A DNA stretch of 34,934 bases from contig NZ_JMHT01000009.1 in NCBI RefSeq assembly GCF_001905655.1, forward strand, positions 1 through 34,934. Direction: 5' to 3'. Below, piece after piece: positions 1-7,725 of this stretch. Source of the stretch: Mycobacterium sp. ST-F2. GTDB taxonomy: Bacteria > Actinomycetota > Actinomycetes > Mycobacteriales > Mycobacteriaceae. Below the pieces are notes generated by a model that saw only the letters and a list, made by a program, of their open reading frames with translations, was not told where the DNA came from and made no database searches. A program made the translations under genes and the position numbers. The stretch's first letter is position 1; each line of letters starts with the position of its first letter.

Positions 1-48
1 CCATGCTGGGCAAGCCAACTCAGATGTCACCTATTCGTGCAGCAGACC

Positions 49-450
49 CTACAGCCACGGGTGCTCGTGAGCAGTGCCCAGCAGAAACAAGCCGCCGAAG
101 ACCGCGGCCACGCCGACTGCGGGGCGCCTCCCCGATGCACGTGCCACGGCACCAAGGCCGTTGCCGCCGTTGGCAATCGCGACCGACGAGGATGCTCCGC
201 CGAAGATCGCCATCAGGCCCCAGATCGGTAGCCAAAGCCCGCAGGACAGGAGGGTCAGAATGGCGTGCAGCGCGTGGTTGGGTCCACCGCCGGCTGATAC
301 TGCGACGGCGACCGCAGGCGCCGGGGCGGCGGGCGCGGTGGGGACGAAGTGTTCCGTCCAGCGTCGGCCGTCGTGGTAGCGCTGGCCATGTTGGCCGCCG
401 GGGTCCGGGTACCAACCCGGCGCGGGGGTCGGATAGTTGTGCTTCGGCAT
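49..450 (-). CDS. DUF2510 domain membrane protein, 133 aa
   Basis: The N-terminus carries the DUF2510 signature (GWYPDPGG at about 12-19, then RYHDGRRWTEHF), a short Trp-rich module that actinobacteria attach to membrane proteins. An Ala/Pro linker follows, then two hydrophobic stretches (about 60-85 and 110-128) that should cross the membrane, so the DUF2510 part probably faces the cytoplasm. The ATG at 450 is preceded by an AGAGGAA ribosome site 5-6 nt away, which fixes the start. The gene is transcribed away from the toxin-antitoxin pair, and its start lies 17 nt from a copy of the three-copy 40-bp motif. No catalytic residues are visible; the role is unknown. Confidence 0.85.
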   Translation of the reverse strand: MPKHNYPTPAPGWYPDPGGQHGQRYHDGRRWTEHFVPTAPAAPAPAVAVAVSAGGGPNHALHAILTLLSCGLWLPIWGLMAIFGGASSSVAIANGGNGLGAVARASGRRPAVGVAAVFGGLFLLGTAHEHPWL

Positions 451-467
451 GTCGGTTCCTCTCGGCG

Positions 468-507
468 CATTTCAAGCAGCCGAACAGAATGACACCGACC
501 ACCGACA
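468..507 (-). promoter_or_regulatory. 40-bp dispersed motif, copy A
   Basis: This is one of three ungapped 40-bp copies in the window (others at 5920-5959 and 30212-30251). All share the core AGCCGAACAGAATG or a close variant, and all end in ACCGACA. It lies 17 nt upstream of the ATG at 450, and the copies at 5920 and 30212 precede minus-strand starts in the same way. I infer a promoter or regulator-binding site acting on the minus strand. No standard -35/-10 pair stands out. Confidence 0.5.
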
Positions 508-837
508 ACTGGCACCGCCGGACGCGGGCCTCGGCGAGCTGGACGATCTCGGAGTGCGGATCGCCGTGGCGGCCCGGCGGCAGACCTAACCGCGCGGGGC
601 GCATGCGGACAGTTTGGCCCTGATCGGCACGACGCGAGGCAATCTCGGAGCGGCGACGTCGCGGACCGAGCACAATCGGATCAGTCCCGTAGCAGCCACC
701 CTGGTCCGTGCGGCATTGCGAAGGCGCAGATGGCCGGCGCTGTTCGAAACAACCGGTCCGCCAACTCTGCATCAGCGACCCGAGCTCGATAGCCGAACAT
801 GACATGCGTCGGCATTTTCGACCACACACTCCCTCAA
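508..837. other. Non-coding stretch before the toxin-antitoxin pair
   Basis: No convincing gene is present. Open frames exist on both strands, but their translations are Arg/Pro-rich, lack recognisable domains and have no ribosome sites, as expected for GC-rich shadows. The interval separates the divergent DUF2510 gene and antitoxin and should contain the antitoxin promoter near its right end. Confidence 0.5.
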
Positions 838-840
838 TTT

Positions 841-859
841 GTATGTACCATGTACATAC
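841..859 (+). promoter_or_regulatory. Palindromic operator of the TA operon
   Basis: GTATGTAC (841-848) and GTACATAC (852-859) form a perfect 8-bp inverted repeat around a 3-nt centre. It ends 8 nt before the GGAGG ribosome site (868-872) of the antitoxin. TacA-type antitoxins carry an N-terminal ribbon-helix-helix and repress their own operon, so this is most likely the autoregulatory site. Family knowledge supports the role; binding is inferred. Confidence 0.7.
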
Positions 860-877
860 GAACTGACGGAGGTTCTC

Positions 878-1180
878 ATGCCCAGGATCGATATCGCCAC
901 CGCGAAAACCACGCGCGACCAGCGGTTGAACGTCCGAGTCAGCGCGCGCCAGCAGCAGTTGATCAGGCAGGCCGCAGAGGCCAGCGACACCACCGTCACC
1001 GACTTCATCCTTGCCAGTGCCCTCGACCGCGCGGAGCGGGTACTCGCCGACCGCCGATGGTTCGTCGCCGACGATCACCAGTGGGCCGAATTTGAAGCGC
1101 TACTGGACGCTCCGCTGCAGCCGATGCCAAAACTGCGACGGCTGCTGATGCGCGAAAATCCATTCGCGACGAGCGAGTGA
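878..1180 (+). CDS. DUF1778/TacA-type antitoxin, 100 aa
   Basis: The start is set at ATG 878 because GGAGG lies 5 nt upstream; an in-frame TTG at 839 would run through the operator. Residues 1-50 (MPRIDIATAKT..., RLNVRVSARQQQLIRQAAE, TVTDFILASALDRAE) match the ribbon-helix-helix DNA-binding part of DUF1778 antitoxins. The C-terminal half (RRWFVADDHQWAEFEALLDAPL) is the segment that in this family wraps and inhibits the GNAT toxin. The toxin gene begins 10 nt after the stop, the classic antitoxin-first order. The protein should repress its own operon through the palindrome at 841-859 and neutralise the downstream acetyltransferase. Confidence 0.9.
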   Translation: MPRIDIATAKTTRDQRLNVRVSARQQQLIRQAAEASDTTVTDFILASALDRAERVLADRRWFVADDHQWAEFEALLDAPLQPMPKLRRLLMRENPFATSE

Positions 1181-1190
1181 CCGACGCTCG

Positions 1191-1715
1191 TTGACCAGCG
1201 AACACAAGCCAGCTCCGCCCGAGAAACTTGCCAAGCACCACGACCGGACCCACTTCTCCTCCGGTGCAACAGAACTCGATGACTGGCTCCGAAAGTACAG
1301 CTGGCAGAATCAGCGCGCCAACAACGCAACCACCTACATCACTGCGCACCAAGGACGAGTCGTCGGCTACTACGCCATCACGGTCGCGGGATACGAGCGC
1401 GACTCCGCTCCCCCGGCAATCGCCAAGACCGCACCAGCAACCGTCCCGTGCTACCTGTTGGCCCGGCTAGCGGTCGACCAGCAATGGCACGGCCGCGGGC
1501 TCGGATGGGGGCTACTGCGGGATGCGATGCTCCGAGTGCTGATGTTGTCACAGTCAGTGGCAGCACCGGCATTGCTGGTTCATGCTCGCGACGACGCGGC
1601 CCGCGAGTTCTACCTGCACCACGCGGAATTCGTACAGTCCCCAGTGGACCCGCTGCATCTGCTCATTCCGATGAAGGCGATCGCAGCGGCAGTGCTGGAC
1701 GACGGGTCACGGTGA
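1191..1715 (+). CDS. GNAT acetyltransferase toxin, TacT-like, 174 aa
   Basis: GNAT fold: the acetyl-CoA pyrophosphate loop is at 98-105 (QWHGRGLG), after the beta strand CYLLARLAVD. The segment AREFYLHHAEF holds Tyr141, in the position of the conserved catalytic Tyr of TacT toxins. Family members acetylate the aminoacyl group of charged tRNA and block translation; here that is inferred from homology and from the partner antitoxin. Length is normal (about 160-175 aa). The TTG at 1191 is the only start close to the antitoxin stop in this frame, so the two are probably translated together. The gene ends facing a convergent minus-strand operon, with a shared hairpin between them. Confidence 0.9.
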   Translation: MTSEHKPAPPEKLAKHHDRTHFSSGATELDDWLRKYSWQNQRANNATTYITAHQGRVVGYYAITVAGYERDSAPPAIAKTAPATVPCYLLARLAVDQQWHGRGLGWGLLRDAMLRVLMLSQSVAAPALLVHARDDAAREFYLHHAEFVQSPVDPLHLLIPMKAIAAAVLDDGSR

Positions 1716-1722
1716 GGGGTGA

Positions 1723-1751
1723 GGGGTGACCGACGAATCGCCCGTCACCCC
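1723..1751. terminator. Bidirectional hairpin between convergent genes
   Basis: GGGGTGAC (1723-1730) and GTCACCCC (1744-1751) form a perfect 8-bp GC-rich stem with a 13-nt loop. It starts 8 nt after the toxin stop and overlaps the stop codon of the convergent minus-strand gene. There is no T tract on either side, which is common for mycobacterial terminators. Confidence 0.5.
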
Positions 1752-2083
1752 GGCAACAGCGACGCCACCACTCCGCAGAGGTGCTCAACCTCAGCGGTGG
1801 ACGGTTGCAACTCGAACGCGTGCACATGGCAGGCCACGCTGAGCCGGCTCCATGCGATCGCCGCACGATCCGCAGCATCCTGAGTGTCCAAGGCGCGCAG
1901 CACAACCAGTTGGCTCCGCGTTGTCGCCCTCGATGCCGGCGCATCCAGATTCGCGCACCGCTGTTCGATGATCTCCTCGAGAGCCTGCCGGGCCAGGAAC
2001 GCCGCCATGCGCGCCGATAGCCCGTCTGCCCTGGAACCTTTCAAGACTGTCTGCGCCTGGGCGAGGAGTTCAACTGCGCTCAT
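1745..2083 (-). CDS. Small all-helical partner of SMC-like ATPase, 112 aa
   Basis: The start ATG (2083-2081) overlaps the stop of the upstream ATPase (ATGA), so translation is almost certainly coupled and the two proteins probably act together in fixed ratio. The sequence (MSAVELLAQAQTVL..., ALEEIIEQRC, RLSVACHVHAFEL) predicts a compact helical bundle. The block RLSVACH has the R-x5-H spacing of HEPN domains, but the residue after Arg is not the usual polar one, so a HEPN assignment is only a possibility. I do not recognise the family. A longer frame reading upstream into the ATPase gene is low-complexity Arg-rich sequence and was not used. Confidence 0.75.
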   Translation of the reverse strand: MSAVELLAQAQTVLKGSRADGLSARMAAFLARQALEEIIEQRCANLDAPASRATTRSQLVVLRALDTQDAADRAAIAWSRLSVACHVHAFELQPSTAEVEHLCGVVASLLPG

Positions 2084-4494
2084 TGCTCCGCCAGCACATC
2101 TTTGACGGTGCGCCGCAAATCGCTGACGTCGACGTCGGAAACACCGCGAACACCGTGCGCACCGGCATTGCCGACTTCGACCGCATGCTTGCGATGCGGC
2201 TTCGCCTTGAGCCAATTCGACAAGTCTGCTGCCGGGTCACCAAGGATGGCCAATGCCAGCCGTGTCTTCGTCGACTTCGCCGACGCCCATTTCGCCTCTG
2301 CCTCAACGCGCGACTCCCCCGCGATCGACTGCTTTGCGTAATGCACCTGCGACGCAACCGATTCGAGAGCCATGCGGAACAGGCTCGGCGCGATGCGGTC
2401 CTTGACTGCCGGCGCCAGCTTCTCGTCTTTGATCATCGCGTGCGCATCGCTGACGAGGCGGCTGGCCGGGTCGACATTGGGGCGCATCGTCACCTTCGAC
2501 CCCGACTCGCGGATGACTTCGATCAGGCGGGCGTTGACCCCGGTCTGCCGCACGACCGATGCCAGCCGGTCGTCGTGCGAGAACACGACCACCTGGTGGG
2601 TCTGGGCGATGTCGGTGAGGATACGAACGAAGCCGTCGATCTTCGCCGGATCCATCGCCTGAATCGGGTCATCGAGCACCACGAAACGAAACGGACTCTT
2701 GACCGATGTCGCGCGCGGCAGGAACAGCGCCAGGGCGACGGCGTTCTGCTCGCCCTGACTCATCACCGACAGTGCCTGCGTGTCATGGCCATCGACGGAT
2801 CCGCCAAGAACCGCCTTGCGTTTCGTGGCGGTACCGGTCAGTGTGATCTCGGCGAGGTCGACGTTGCTCTCCTGCCGCAGCTGGCTCCAGATCTGGCGCG
2901 CTTGGGCGGCAATGGGTTTCAGCCTCAGGTTCCGAAATTTGGTGCCGTTGTCGGTGACCCATTTCTTGGCCGCGGTGAGCGCTTTGAGCTGGTCGTCGGA
3001 TTCGCGGGCATGTCGTTCGTTGGGCACCCAGGCCGCGATCTGTTCCGCTACAGGCGCCCAGACATCCTCGCGCCGGGACAGCTCCGCGGCGGCCTGCACG
3101 CGTAATACGTCCGCGGCACCGACTGCGTCGACAAGCACCGATTCCACATGATCGGCGAGTTCCAGGTCGTCGGTCGGCACCTCGCCGGCCTTGAGGGCGG
3201 CCTTGTTGTAGCTCTCGAGGCCGGCCAACTCGATGCCGGGAACAGCGGCTGCCTGCAGAAAACCGCCAACCACGCCGGCCGCAGTCTGGCGCGCTGCCGT
3301 CAGTTTTGCTGTTGCAGAACGGTATTCCGCCAGTGCGGTTTCAGCGTCGGCGACAGCGCTCCGGGTCCGTGCCACCCAATCAGCATCGAGCTGACCGCCG
3401 CCACAGACCGGACAACCCGTGTCGCCGGCATGCTCGTGAAAGTCCAGTGCTGCGTGCAGCACCCCGACGCGTTTGTCCACTAACGCCGCAGCAGCCACGG
3501 CCACCCGCTGTAGATCACCGACAGCGATCCGCAGCTGCGATGCCGCCGACGCGATCTCGTCGATGGACGGGACCGTGAACTGCGACAAGTCTCGCAGTGC
3601 GGCAACCACATTCACCTCAGGCGAGCCGACGCCCTTAATGATCGCGACAACATCGTCCAGGGGCGGCGGCCGTTTCCGCAACAGCGTAACCATGCGTTCG
3701 GCGCGTTCATCGGTGATGTCCCCCAGGGCCGCGATCAATTGCCGCCGCTCGCTGTCGGCGGCGTCGCGGGATTCCCTGGCCACCTTGAGATCAGCGGCGA
3801 GCTTCTTCTCCACCGCGGTCAGTACATCCAGCCCGAGCAGTTTGGCCAGCGCGTCATACAGAACCGATGGACCTCCGTCGAACAGCCTGCCGAGTTCTTC
3901 GTAGGACAGCACCGGTCGATACAGCTCCAGCGGGTTCGTCCAGCCGAGTTCGTCGATGCCCTTGGTGCGCTCGTTGCCGCCCGACTGCGTCCACAGATCG
4001 CGGTCGTCGAGTTGAGCTTCATCGGCCCAATCCACGCCGACGGTGACCGGGCCGATACCTTCACGGGTGAATTCGACGCGCACCGCACAGGGATTGGGCT
4101 TGTGCAGGTTGCGCCAGGACTCCGACCACAGCGACTGCCGCTCCCGCCACCGGTAGCTGGTCCCGGTGAGTGCCAGTTCCAGCGCTTCGGCGAAGCTCGA
4201 CTTGCCGGAGCCGTTGCGGCCACTCACCACGGTCAGTCCCGGAGCGGGATGCAGATCGAGCTTGGCCGTCGATCCGATGCCCCGGAAACCAGACACCTTG
4301 ATGTTGCTGAGAAAGGTAGGTGACCAATCGGTACCGGCGGTGCCACTGCCCTGGTCGACGACGGACTCGAGAGCATCCAGCACGACCGCCTTGGCTGCTT
4401 TGTCGAGCTTCTCGTCGTCGTCCAGAAGCCGGAAGATGACATCCTGAACCGATTCCTCACTGCCGGCCAAGGTGTCGTGTGATGTCTGCTCCAC
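2080..4494 (-). CDS. SMC/Rad50-like ATPase with CxxC hook, 804 aa
   Basis: Walker A is GRNGSGKS at 92-99, inside FLSNIKVSGFRGIG...LTVVSGRNGSGKSSFAEALEL, the hallmark of the RecF/SMC ABC class. An Ala-rich helical middle carries CPVCGG (Cys361, Cys364), a Rad50-type zinc hook that would pair two arms. The ABC signature MSQGEQ is near 577 and Walker B VVLDDPIQAMD near 605, followed by the switch VVVFSHDD. After the ATPase comes an extra helical domain (about 680-804) with an NAGAHG motif of the kind seen in helical domains of restriction and abortive-infection proteins. It lacks a TOPRIM or HNH nuclease. The start is a GTG without a clear ribosome site. Known two-gene ATPase systems (Septu, PARIS, Gabija) do not match its partner. 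Confidence 0.85.
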   Translation of the reverse strand: MEQTSHDTLAGSEESVQDVIFRLLDDDEKLDKAAKAVVLDALESVVDQGSGTAGTDWSPTFLSNIKVSGFRGIGSTAKLDLHPAPGLTVVSGRNGSGKSSFAEALELALTGTSYRWRERQSLWSESWRNLHKPNPCAVRVEFTREGIGPVTVGVDWADEAQLDDRDLWTQSGGNERTKGIDELGWTNPLELYRPVLSYEELGRLFDGGPSVLYDALAKLLGLDVLTAVEKKLAADLKVARESRDAADSERRQLIAALGDITDERAERMVTLLRKRPPPLDDVVAIIKGVGSPEVNVVAALRDLSQFTVPSIDEIASAASQLRIAVGDLQRVAVAAAALVDKRVGVLHAALDFHEHAGDTGCPVCGGGQLDADWVARTRSAVADAETALAEYRSATAKLTAARQTAAGVVGGFLQAAAVPGIELAGLESYNKAALKAGEVPTDDLELADHVESVLVDAVGAADVLRVQAAAELSRREDVWAPVAEQIAAWVPNERHARESDDQLKALTAAKKWVTDNGTKFRNLRLKPIAAQARQIWSQLRQESNVDLAEITLTGTATKRKAVLGGSVDGHDTQALSVMSQGEQNAVALALFLPRATSVKSPFRFVVLDDPIQAMDPAKIDGFVRILTDIAQTHQVVVFSHDDRLASVVRQTGVNARLIEVIRESGSKVTMRPNVDPASRLVSDAHAMIKDEKLAPAVKDRIAPSLFRMALESVASQVHYAKQSIAGESRVEAEAKWASAKSTKTRLALAILGDPAADLSNWLKAKPHRKHAVEVGNAGAHGVRGVSDVDVSDLRRTVKDVLAEQ

Positions 4495-4554
4495 ACGGAG
4501 ATTGAACTACGGGCCACCGACAGTCAGAAGCACTTTGGTATAGCCGGCGTGTAC

Positions 4555-5514
4555 TCAGGTGGATGGAGGCGGCGCCTGGACGTAATTCTCCAGCCGCACA
4601 GTGGATTCCCCCGACCACCGGTACGCGGTCAGCGCGCTGCCCTTGACGGCGCTGAAGTCGACGCAGGCCGTGCGGTCGGTCCAATCCGCACCGTGCTCGG
4701 GTGTGCCCGTTCGCCAGTAGTGGCCGTACACCACCGGCACGTCGCCGCGGTAGACGTGGTCGGCGCAGGCGACCTGCAGCGCCGGCAGCTCCGGGTACGG
4801 CACGCCGTCCTGAGTCGTGAAAGTGCTTGATATTTCGGCAAGCTCACGCAGGGTCGAACCCGAACCGGTACTCCACCACCGCAGCCGCGCCTGGTCGCGG
4901 GCGTGCCCGTCTTTGTCCAGGTAGGGCAGCTGCCCGTGGTCGCTCAGGCTCAACTCGGGCCCCTTGATGAGTGTCTCGACCGCCTCATACAGTGGATGCT
5001 CCTTGGTCGACGCCGCCAAGAACTGCGTGTCCGCGGAGAATATATTCGAACCCAGTTCCTGCTCAACGACTTTCATCGACGGTTCGTGCCAGCAGGCATG
5101 CACCACTCGAAGTCCGCCCAGGTCCAGCCACAGCGGGATGGTGCGGAACCAGTCGAGGTAATACTGCTGCTGGTCGGCGGTCAGTTGCTCGAGGAACGCC
5201 CTGTGCTGGCGGGTGTTCTTGTCCGAGTGGCGGCGCAGATAGTCGCCGTCTGGGCGTGGGATGCCGTAGCAGATCGCGTTGAACTCATGATTGCCCATGG
5301 TGATCTGCGCGCTGCCGGCGTCGACCATGGCCTTGACGGTGTCCAGCACCTGCAGCTGCTGGGGTCCGCGGTCGACGAGGTCCCCGACGAACACCGCTTG
5401 CCGGCTCGGGTGTCTATAGGCGCCGCCCGTGTGGCGATAGCCCATGGCATCGAGCAGCGACTCCAGCGGATCGGCGCAGCCGTGGATGTCGCCGATGACG
5501 TCGTAACCAGGCAT
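4555..5514 (-). CDS. Calcineurin-like metallophosphoesterase, 319 aa
   Basis: All metal-binding motifs of the PPP-type family are present: GDIHG (8-12), GDLVDRG (44-50), GNHE (74-77), VHACWHE (His139) and a later VYGHYW. This resembles bacterial diadenosine tetraphosphatase / PrpE-like enzymes, which hydrolyse dinucleoside polyphosphates or protein phosphates using two metal ions in the cytoplasm; the substrate here is unknown. The ATG at 5514 puts the first motif at the usual distance from the N-terminus, so the 7-residue upstream extension was dropped. It starts 17 nt after the DUF732-like gene and ends 60 nt before the ATPase, so a common transcript is possible. Confidence 0.88.
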   Translation of the reverse strand: MPGYDVIGDIHGCADPLESLLDAMGYRHTGGAYRHPSRQAVFVGDLVDRGPQQLQVLDTVKAMVDAGSAQITMGNHEFNAICYGIPRPDGDYLRRHSDKNTRQHRAFLEQLTADQQQYYLDWFRTIPLWLDLGGLRVVHACWHEPSMKVVEQELGSNIFSADTQFLAASTKEHPLYEAVETLIKGPELSLSDHGQLPYLDKDGHARDQARLRWWSTGSGSTLRELAEISSTFTTQDGVPYPELPALQVACADHVYRGDVPVVYGHYWRTGTPEHGADWTDRTACVDFSAVKGSALTAYRWSGESTVRLENYVQAPPPST

Positions 5515-5531
5515 GGGCTGATCATCGCACC

Positions 5532-5891
5532 TCAAGTACGTGTGTTCCCGTTACCGGCGGGGTGGAGAAACGCCCGGACCACTGGCTGGGTGTCGGGGCA
5601 CATATTGAACGATGCCGCGGCGACGATGATGCCGGTCTCGTAGTCGGAGTATCCACCGCGCGAGACGAAGTTCAGCGCCGCGGGCACCCCGGCACCCGAC
5701 CGCATCAATCGGCAGGCGAGCTTGCCCTGGTCGATGACGTCGGTAATCGACGAGTAGAAGACACCGTTGCTGTCGAGGTCGGCGACGAATTCGTACTGGT
5801 CGGCATGGGCAGGCGCCGCGACGACGAGCCCAACGAATGCCATGAATCCGGCGAGGCACAGTGCGCGAACACGATGGGAGTAGGTGGTCAT
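5532..5891 (-). CDS. Secreted DUF732-like protein, 119 aa
   Basis: A typical Sec signal peptide (positively charged start, hydrophobic CLAGFMAFVGLVVAA, APAHA/DQ cleavage near residue 30) precedes a small domain with YEFVADLDSNGVFY, GKLACRLM and FNMCPDTQ. The two Cys probably form a disulphide outside the membrane. This matches the DUF732 family of small exported proteins, abundant in mycobacteria and of unknown function. It is the strongest taxonomic hint in the window. The start ATG at 5891 lies 28 nt downstream (minus strand) of copy C of the 40-bp motif. Confidence 0.85.
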   Translation of the reverse strand: MTTYSHRVRALCLAGFMAFVGLVVAAPAHADQYEFVADLDSNGVFYSSITDVIDQGKLACRLMRSGAGVPAALNFVSRGGYSDYETGIIVAAASFNMCPDTQPVVRAFLHPAGNGNTRT

Positions 5892-5919
5892 CGGGGTCTC
5901 CGTCCATCTGAGAACGCCC

Positions 5920-5959
5920 GCTTTGTGCGAGCCCTACAGAATGGCAGGAGATACCGACA
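5920..5959 (-). promoter_or_regulatory. 40-bp dispersed motif, copy C
   Basis: It aligns without gaps to the copies at 468-507 and 30212-30251. It reads GAGCCCTACAGAATGGCAG in its centre and ends in ACCGACA. It sits 28 nt before the ATG of the DUF732-like gene. Being close to a start in all three cases suggests that it holds the promoter or an operator. Confidence 0.5.
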
Positions 5960-6094
5960 TTGCTACGCGACCTTGGCCGCGAGAGATGCTGCTGCAGAAC
6001 GATGTAGTCCGAACGGCGTACATTGCCGATACCCGCCACACCATGTCGGTGGATGGCCGTAACCTGCCCTGAGGATCAAGGGGAGGTACCTAAC

Positions 6095-6232
6095 GTGCTG
6101 GACGTCGACATCCGGGCGTTCTTCGGCCCGATAGAGAATCAAGTGCTCCACCAACGACGACGCCTCGCGCTCGCGGCGCATCGGCGGTGGTCCGGGGCCG
6201 ACGACAATCCTCATCAAGGCCCCGTCCAATGA
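6095..6232 (+). CDS. Small ORF coupled to the 256-aa gene, 45 aa
   Basis: A GTG at 6095 is preceded by a very strong ribosome site (AAGGGGAGG, 6078-6086, 8 nt spacing). The frame stops at 6230-6232 so that its TGA overlaps the ATG of the next gene (ATGA). The product begins VLDVDIRAFFGPIENQ and is basic in the middle (HQRRRLALAAHRRW). No family is recognised. The next gene has a poor ribosome site of its own, so this ORF may exist mainly to feed ribosomes to it. Confidence 0.55.
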   Translation: MLDVDIRAFFGPIENQVLHQRRRLALAAHRRWSGADDNPHQGPVQ

Positions 6233-6999
6233 GCACCGACCCACCCGTCACCGACGCCCACGCCCACGCCTGGACACAAGCAGGTGTCGATCCGGCCGAC
6301 ATCGAGGATTTCATCGAACTCGGCCTGACGCCCGCGGAAGCGGCGCCATACGCGCAGAAGGGGGTCCGTCCGTATCAGATCACCCGCACCGACACCGGGT
6401 ACGCAGTCGAACTCGAACTCTGGCAGGAAGATCCAGTCGATCAGCTGTCGAAGGTGATTGAGCCAGGGCGCATCGGCCTCAGCTTGTGGGAAGAACCCTC
6501 GTGGGGCGACGAGCCTCTAGAGAGTGACGTGGTCATGACCTGGGACGGCGAGCACACGATCGATTGGTCTGTAGTCAGCGGCTCAGGGCTCGGGATGGCT
6601 TCAAGTGTGTCGTTCTGCGGCATCGCAGGATGGCCGAACGGCCAAGACGTGCATCTCAGCTACTACTCCGGCGATGTCGGCGTCCGGGGAGCTGCCACGC
6701 TCATCGGCGCCGCACCCACATCCGGTGGCGCTAACGTCACGAACGACCCCCAAAGGTGGGTCGACCTGGCCCAGAAATTGGTTTGGCTGGCGGGAGAATT
6801 CGATGATTCAAGCGGAGAAAGCAGTGACTACGCGGCCGAGTACTACCGCCCGGCAGACGAGTGGTGGGGAGAGTTCGACGATTTGTTCCACCTCTTCCTA
6901 GGAAGCGCCAGCCCCGACGGGTCGCTGCCTTCTTTCGACAGCTGGCTCGACGATGCACTCGAGTCGGGCACGTACCGACCGGGGGACGGGACAAGTTGA
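6229..6999 (+). CDS. Unknown acidic protein, 256 aa
   Basis: The start is placed at ATG 6229 (MSTDPPVTDAHAHAW) because of the ATGA overlap with the preceding small ORF; an upstream extension would be Arg-rich and unlikely. The first 50 residues contain a helical motif (WTQAGVDPADIEDFIELG, then LTPAEAAPYAQKGV) that occurs in many actinobacterial proteins of unknown role. The rest is acidic and Trp/Tyr-rich (WWGEFDDLFHLFLG), with no catalytic motif, signal peptide or membrane segment. It is probably cytoplasmic. It is 8 nt from the next gene, so they are likely co-transcribed. Confidence 0.65.
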   Translation: MSTDPPVTDAHAHAWTQAGVDPADIEDFIELGLTPAEAAPYAQKGVRPYQITRTDTGYAVELELWQEDPVDQLSKVIEPGRIGLSLWEEPSWGDEPLESDVVMTWDGEHTIDWSVVSGSGLGMASSVSFCGIAGWPNGQDVHLSYYSGDVGVRGAATLIGAAPTSGGANVTNDPQRWVDLAQKLVWLAGEFDDSSGESSDYAAEYYRPADEWWGEFDDLFHLFLGSASPDGSLPSFDSWLDDALESGTYRPGDGTS

Positions 7000-7007
7000 G
7001 GGCACCA

Positions 7008-7496
7008 ATGCAGACTTATGCCGAGTTTGAATGGACTTCGGCAGCGGACCTGGCGGAGCTCGCCCACGACGGCGAACCAGACGAGCCGTGGCGCTTCTAC
7101 CGGGCTACTGCAGTGCACTTCGCCGAGGGCAAGGTTCTTCCTTCACCAGACGGCGACGGCGACGATCCGCCGTTCGGACCACTTCACGTGATTAGCGCGG
7201 TCCAACCGGATGCCGACCCCGAAGACACCGACAGCGCCAATCGACTGGGCATCCTCGATCACGAACTCGCCGAACGTGGCATTAGTACGGTTCCTGTTGT
7301 CGGTACCGCGTTCGATGGAAGTCACGCCGAGAACAGCAGGGCTGTGTTCGGGCTCACCGACGACATGGCCCGCGCCATCGGGTTGCAGTTTGGCCAGGTG
7401 GCGATCTTCAGCTGGCAGGGGCCATGGTGGTCAGTGCTTGCGTGCGCGACTGATCGGGTCGACCGACACCCATGGCGGTGGGAACCCAAGAGATGA
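7008..7496 (+). CDS. DUF3293-like protein, 162 aa
   Basis: The order of blocks PLHVISAVQPDAD, a NRLGILDHELAERGI segment, VVGTAFDGSHAENSRAVFGL, and IGLQFGQVAIFSW near the end matches the DUF3293 family, small cytoplasmic proteins of unknown function whose conserved part ends in a GQxAxF motif. The ATG at 7008 gives the normal family length; the frame is open further upstream but only as basic shadow sequence over the preceding gene. Spacing of 8 nt to the preceding gene suggests an operon. Confidence 0.7.
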   Translation: MQTYAEFEWTSAADLAELAHDGEPDEPWRFYRATAVHFAEGKVLPSPDGDGDDPPFGPLHVISAVQPDADPEDTDSANRLGILDHELAERGISTVPVVGTAFDGSHAENSRAVFGLTDDMARAIGLQFGQVAIFSWQGPWWSVLACATDRVDRHPWRWEPKR

Positions 7497-7617
7497 GGAC
7501 GCCCGCCAGGGACCGCTTCTGTCGCAGGTGTACTCACAAGGGGATCTCAGTTCGCGCCCTTCTGCAACTTCCGACACCGACCTCAATTGCTGTGGGTCAG
7601 ACAGGAGCGAGATCGGA

Positions 7618-7725
7618 ATGACTGACGATTACCCAAAAGTTTTTCAACTCAAGGCGGCACAACGGACTTCGGACGCAGCCAATACACGACCGGTCGGCAC
7701 GCAAGCGAAAAGGACTACTCCGTGA
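7618..7725 (+). CDS. Possible coupled leader ORF, 35 aa
   Basis: ATG at 7618 follows a GGAG about 10 nt upstream. The frame ends with TGA at 7723-7725, overlapping the GTG start (7722) of the next gene. This repeats the arrangement at 6095/6229. The predicted peptide (MTDDYPKVFQLKAAQ...) matches nothing I know. The short length means it could be chance; the overlap is the main support. Confidence 0.3.
   Translation: MTDDYPKVFQLKAAQRTSDAANTRPVGTQAKRTTP

Noticed and set aside
20..1078. Long open frame on the minus strand across the DUF2510 and antitoxin genes
   Set aside because: Arg/Pro/Cys-rich translation with no motif, overlapping two well-supported genes in other frames.
2083..3105. 340-codon frame on the plus strand opposite the SMC-like ATPase
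   Set aside because: Antisense shadow of a GC-rich gene; the ATPase motifs on the other strand are unambiguous.
2080..4494. RloC-type anticodon nuclease
   Set aside because: A zinc hook is shared, but the RloC nuclease residues could not be identified and the C-terminal domain looks different.
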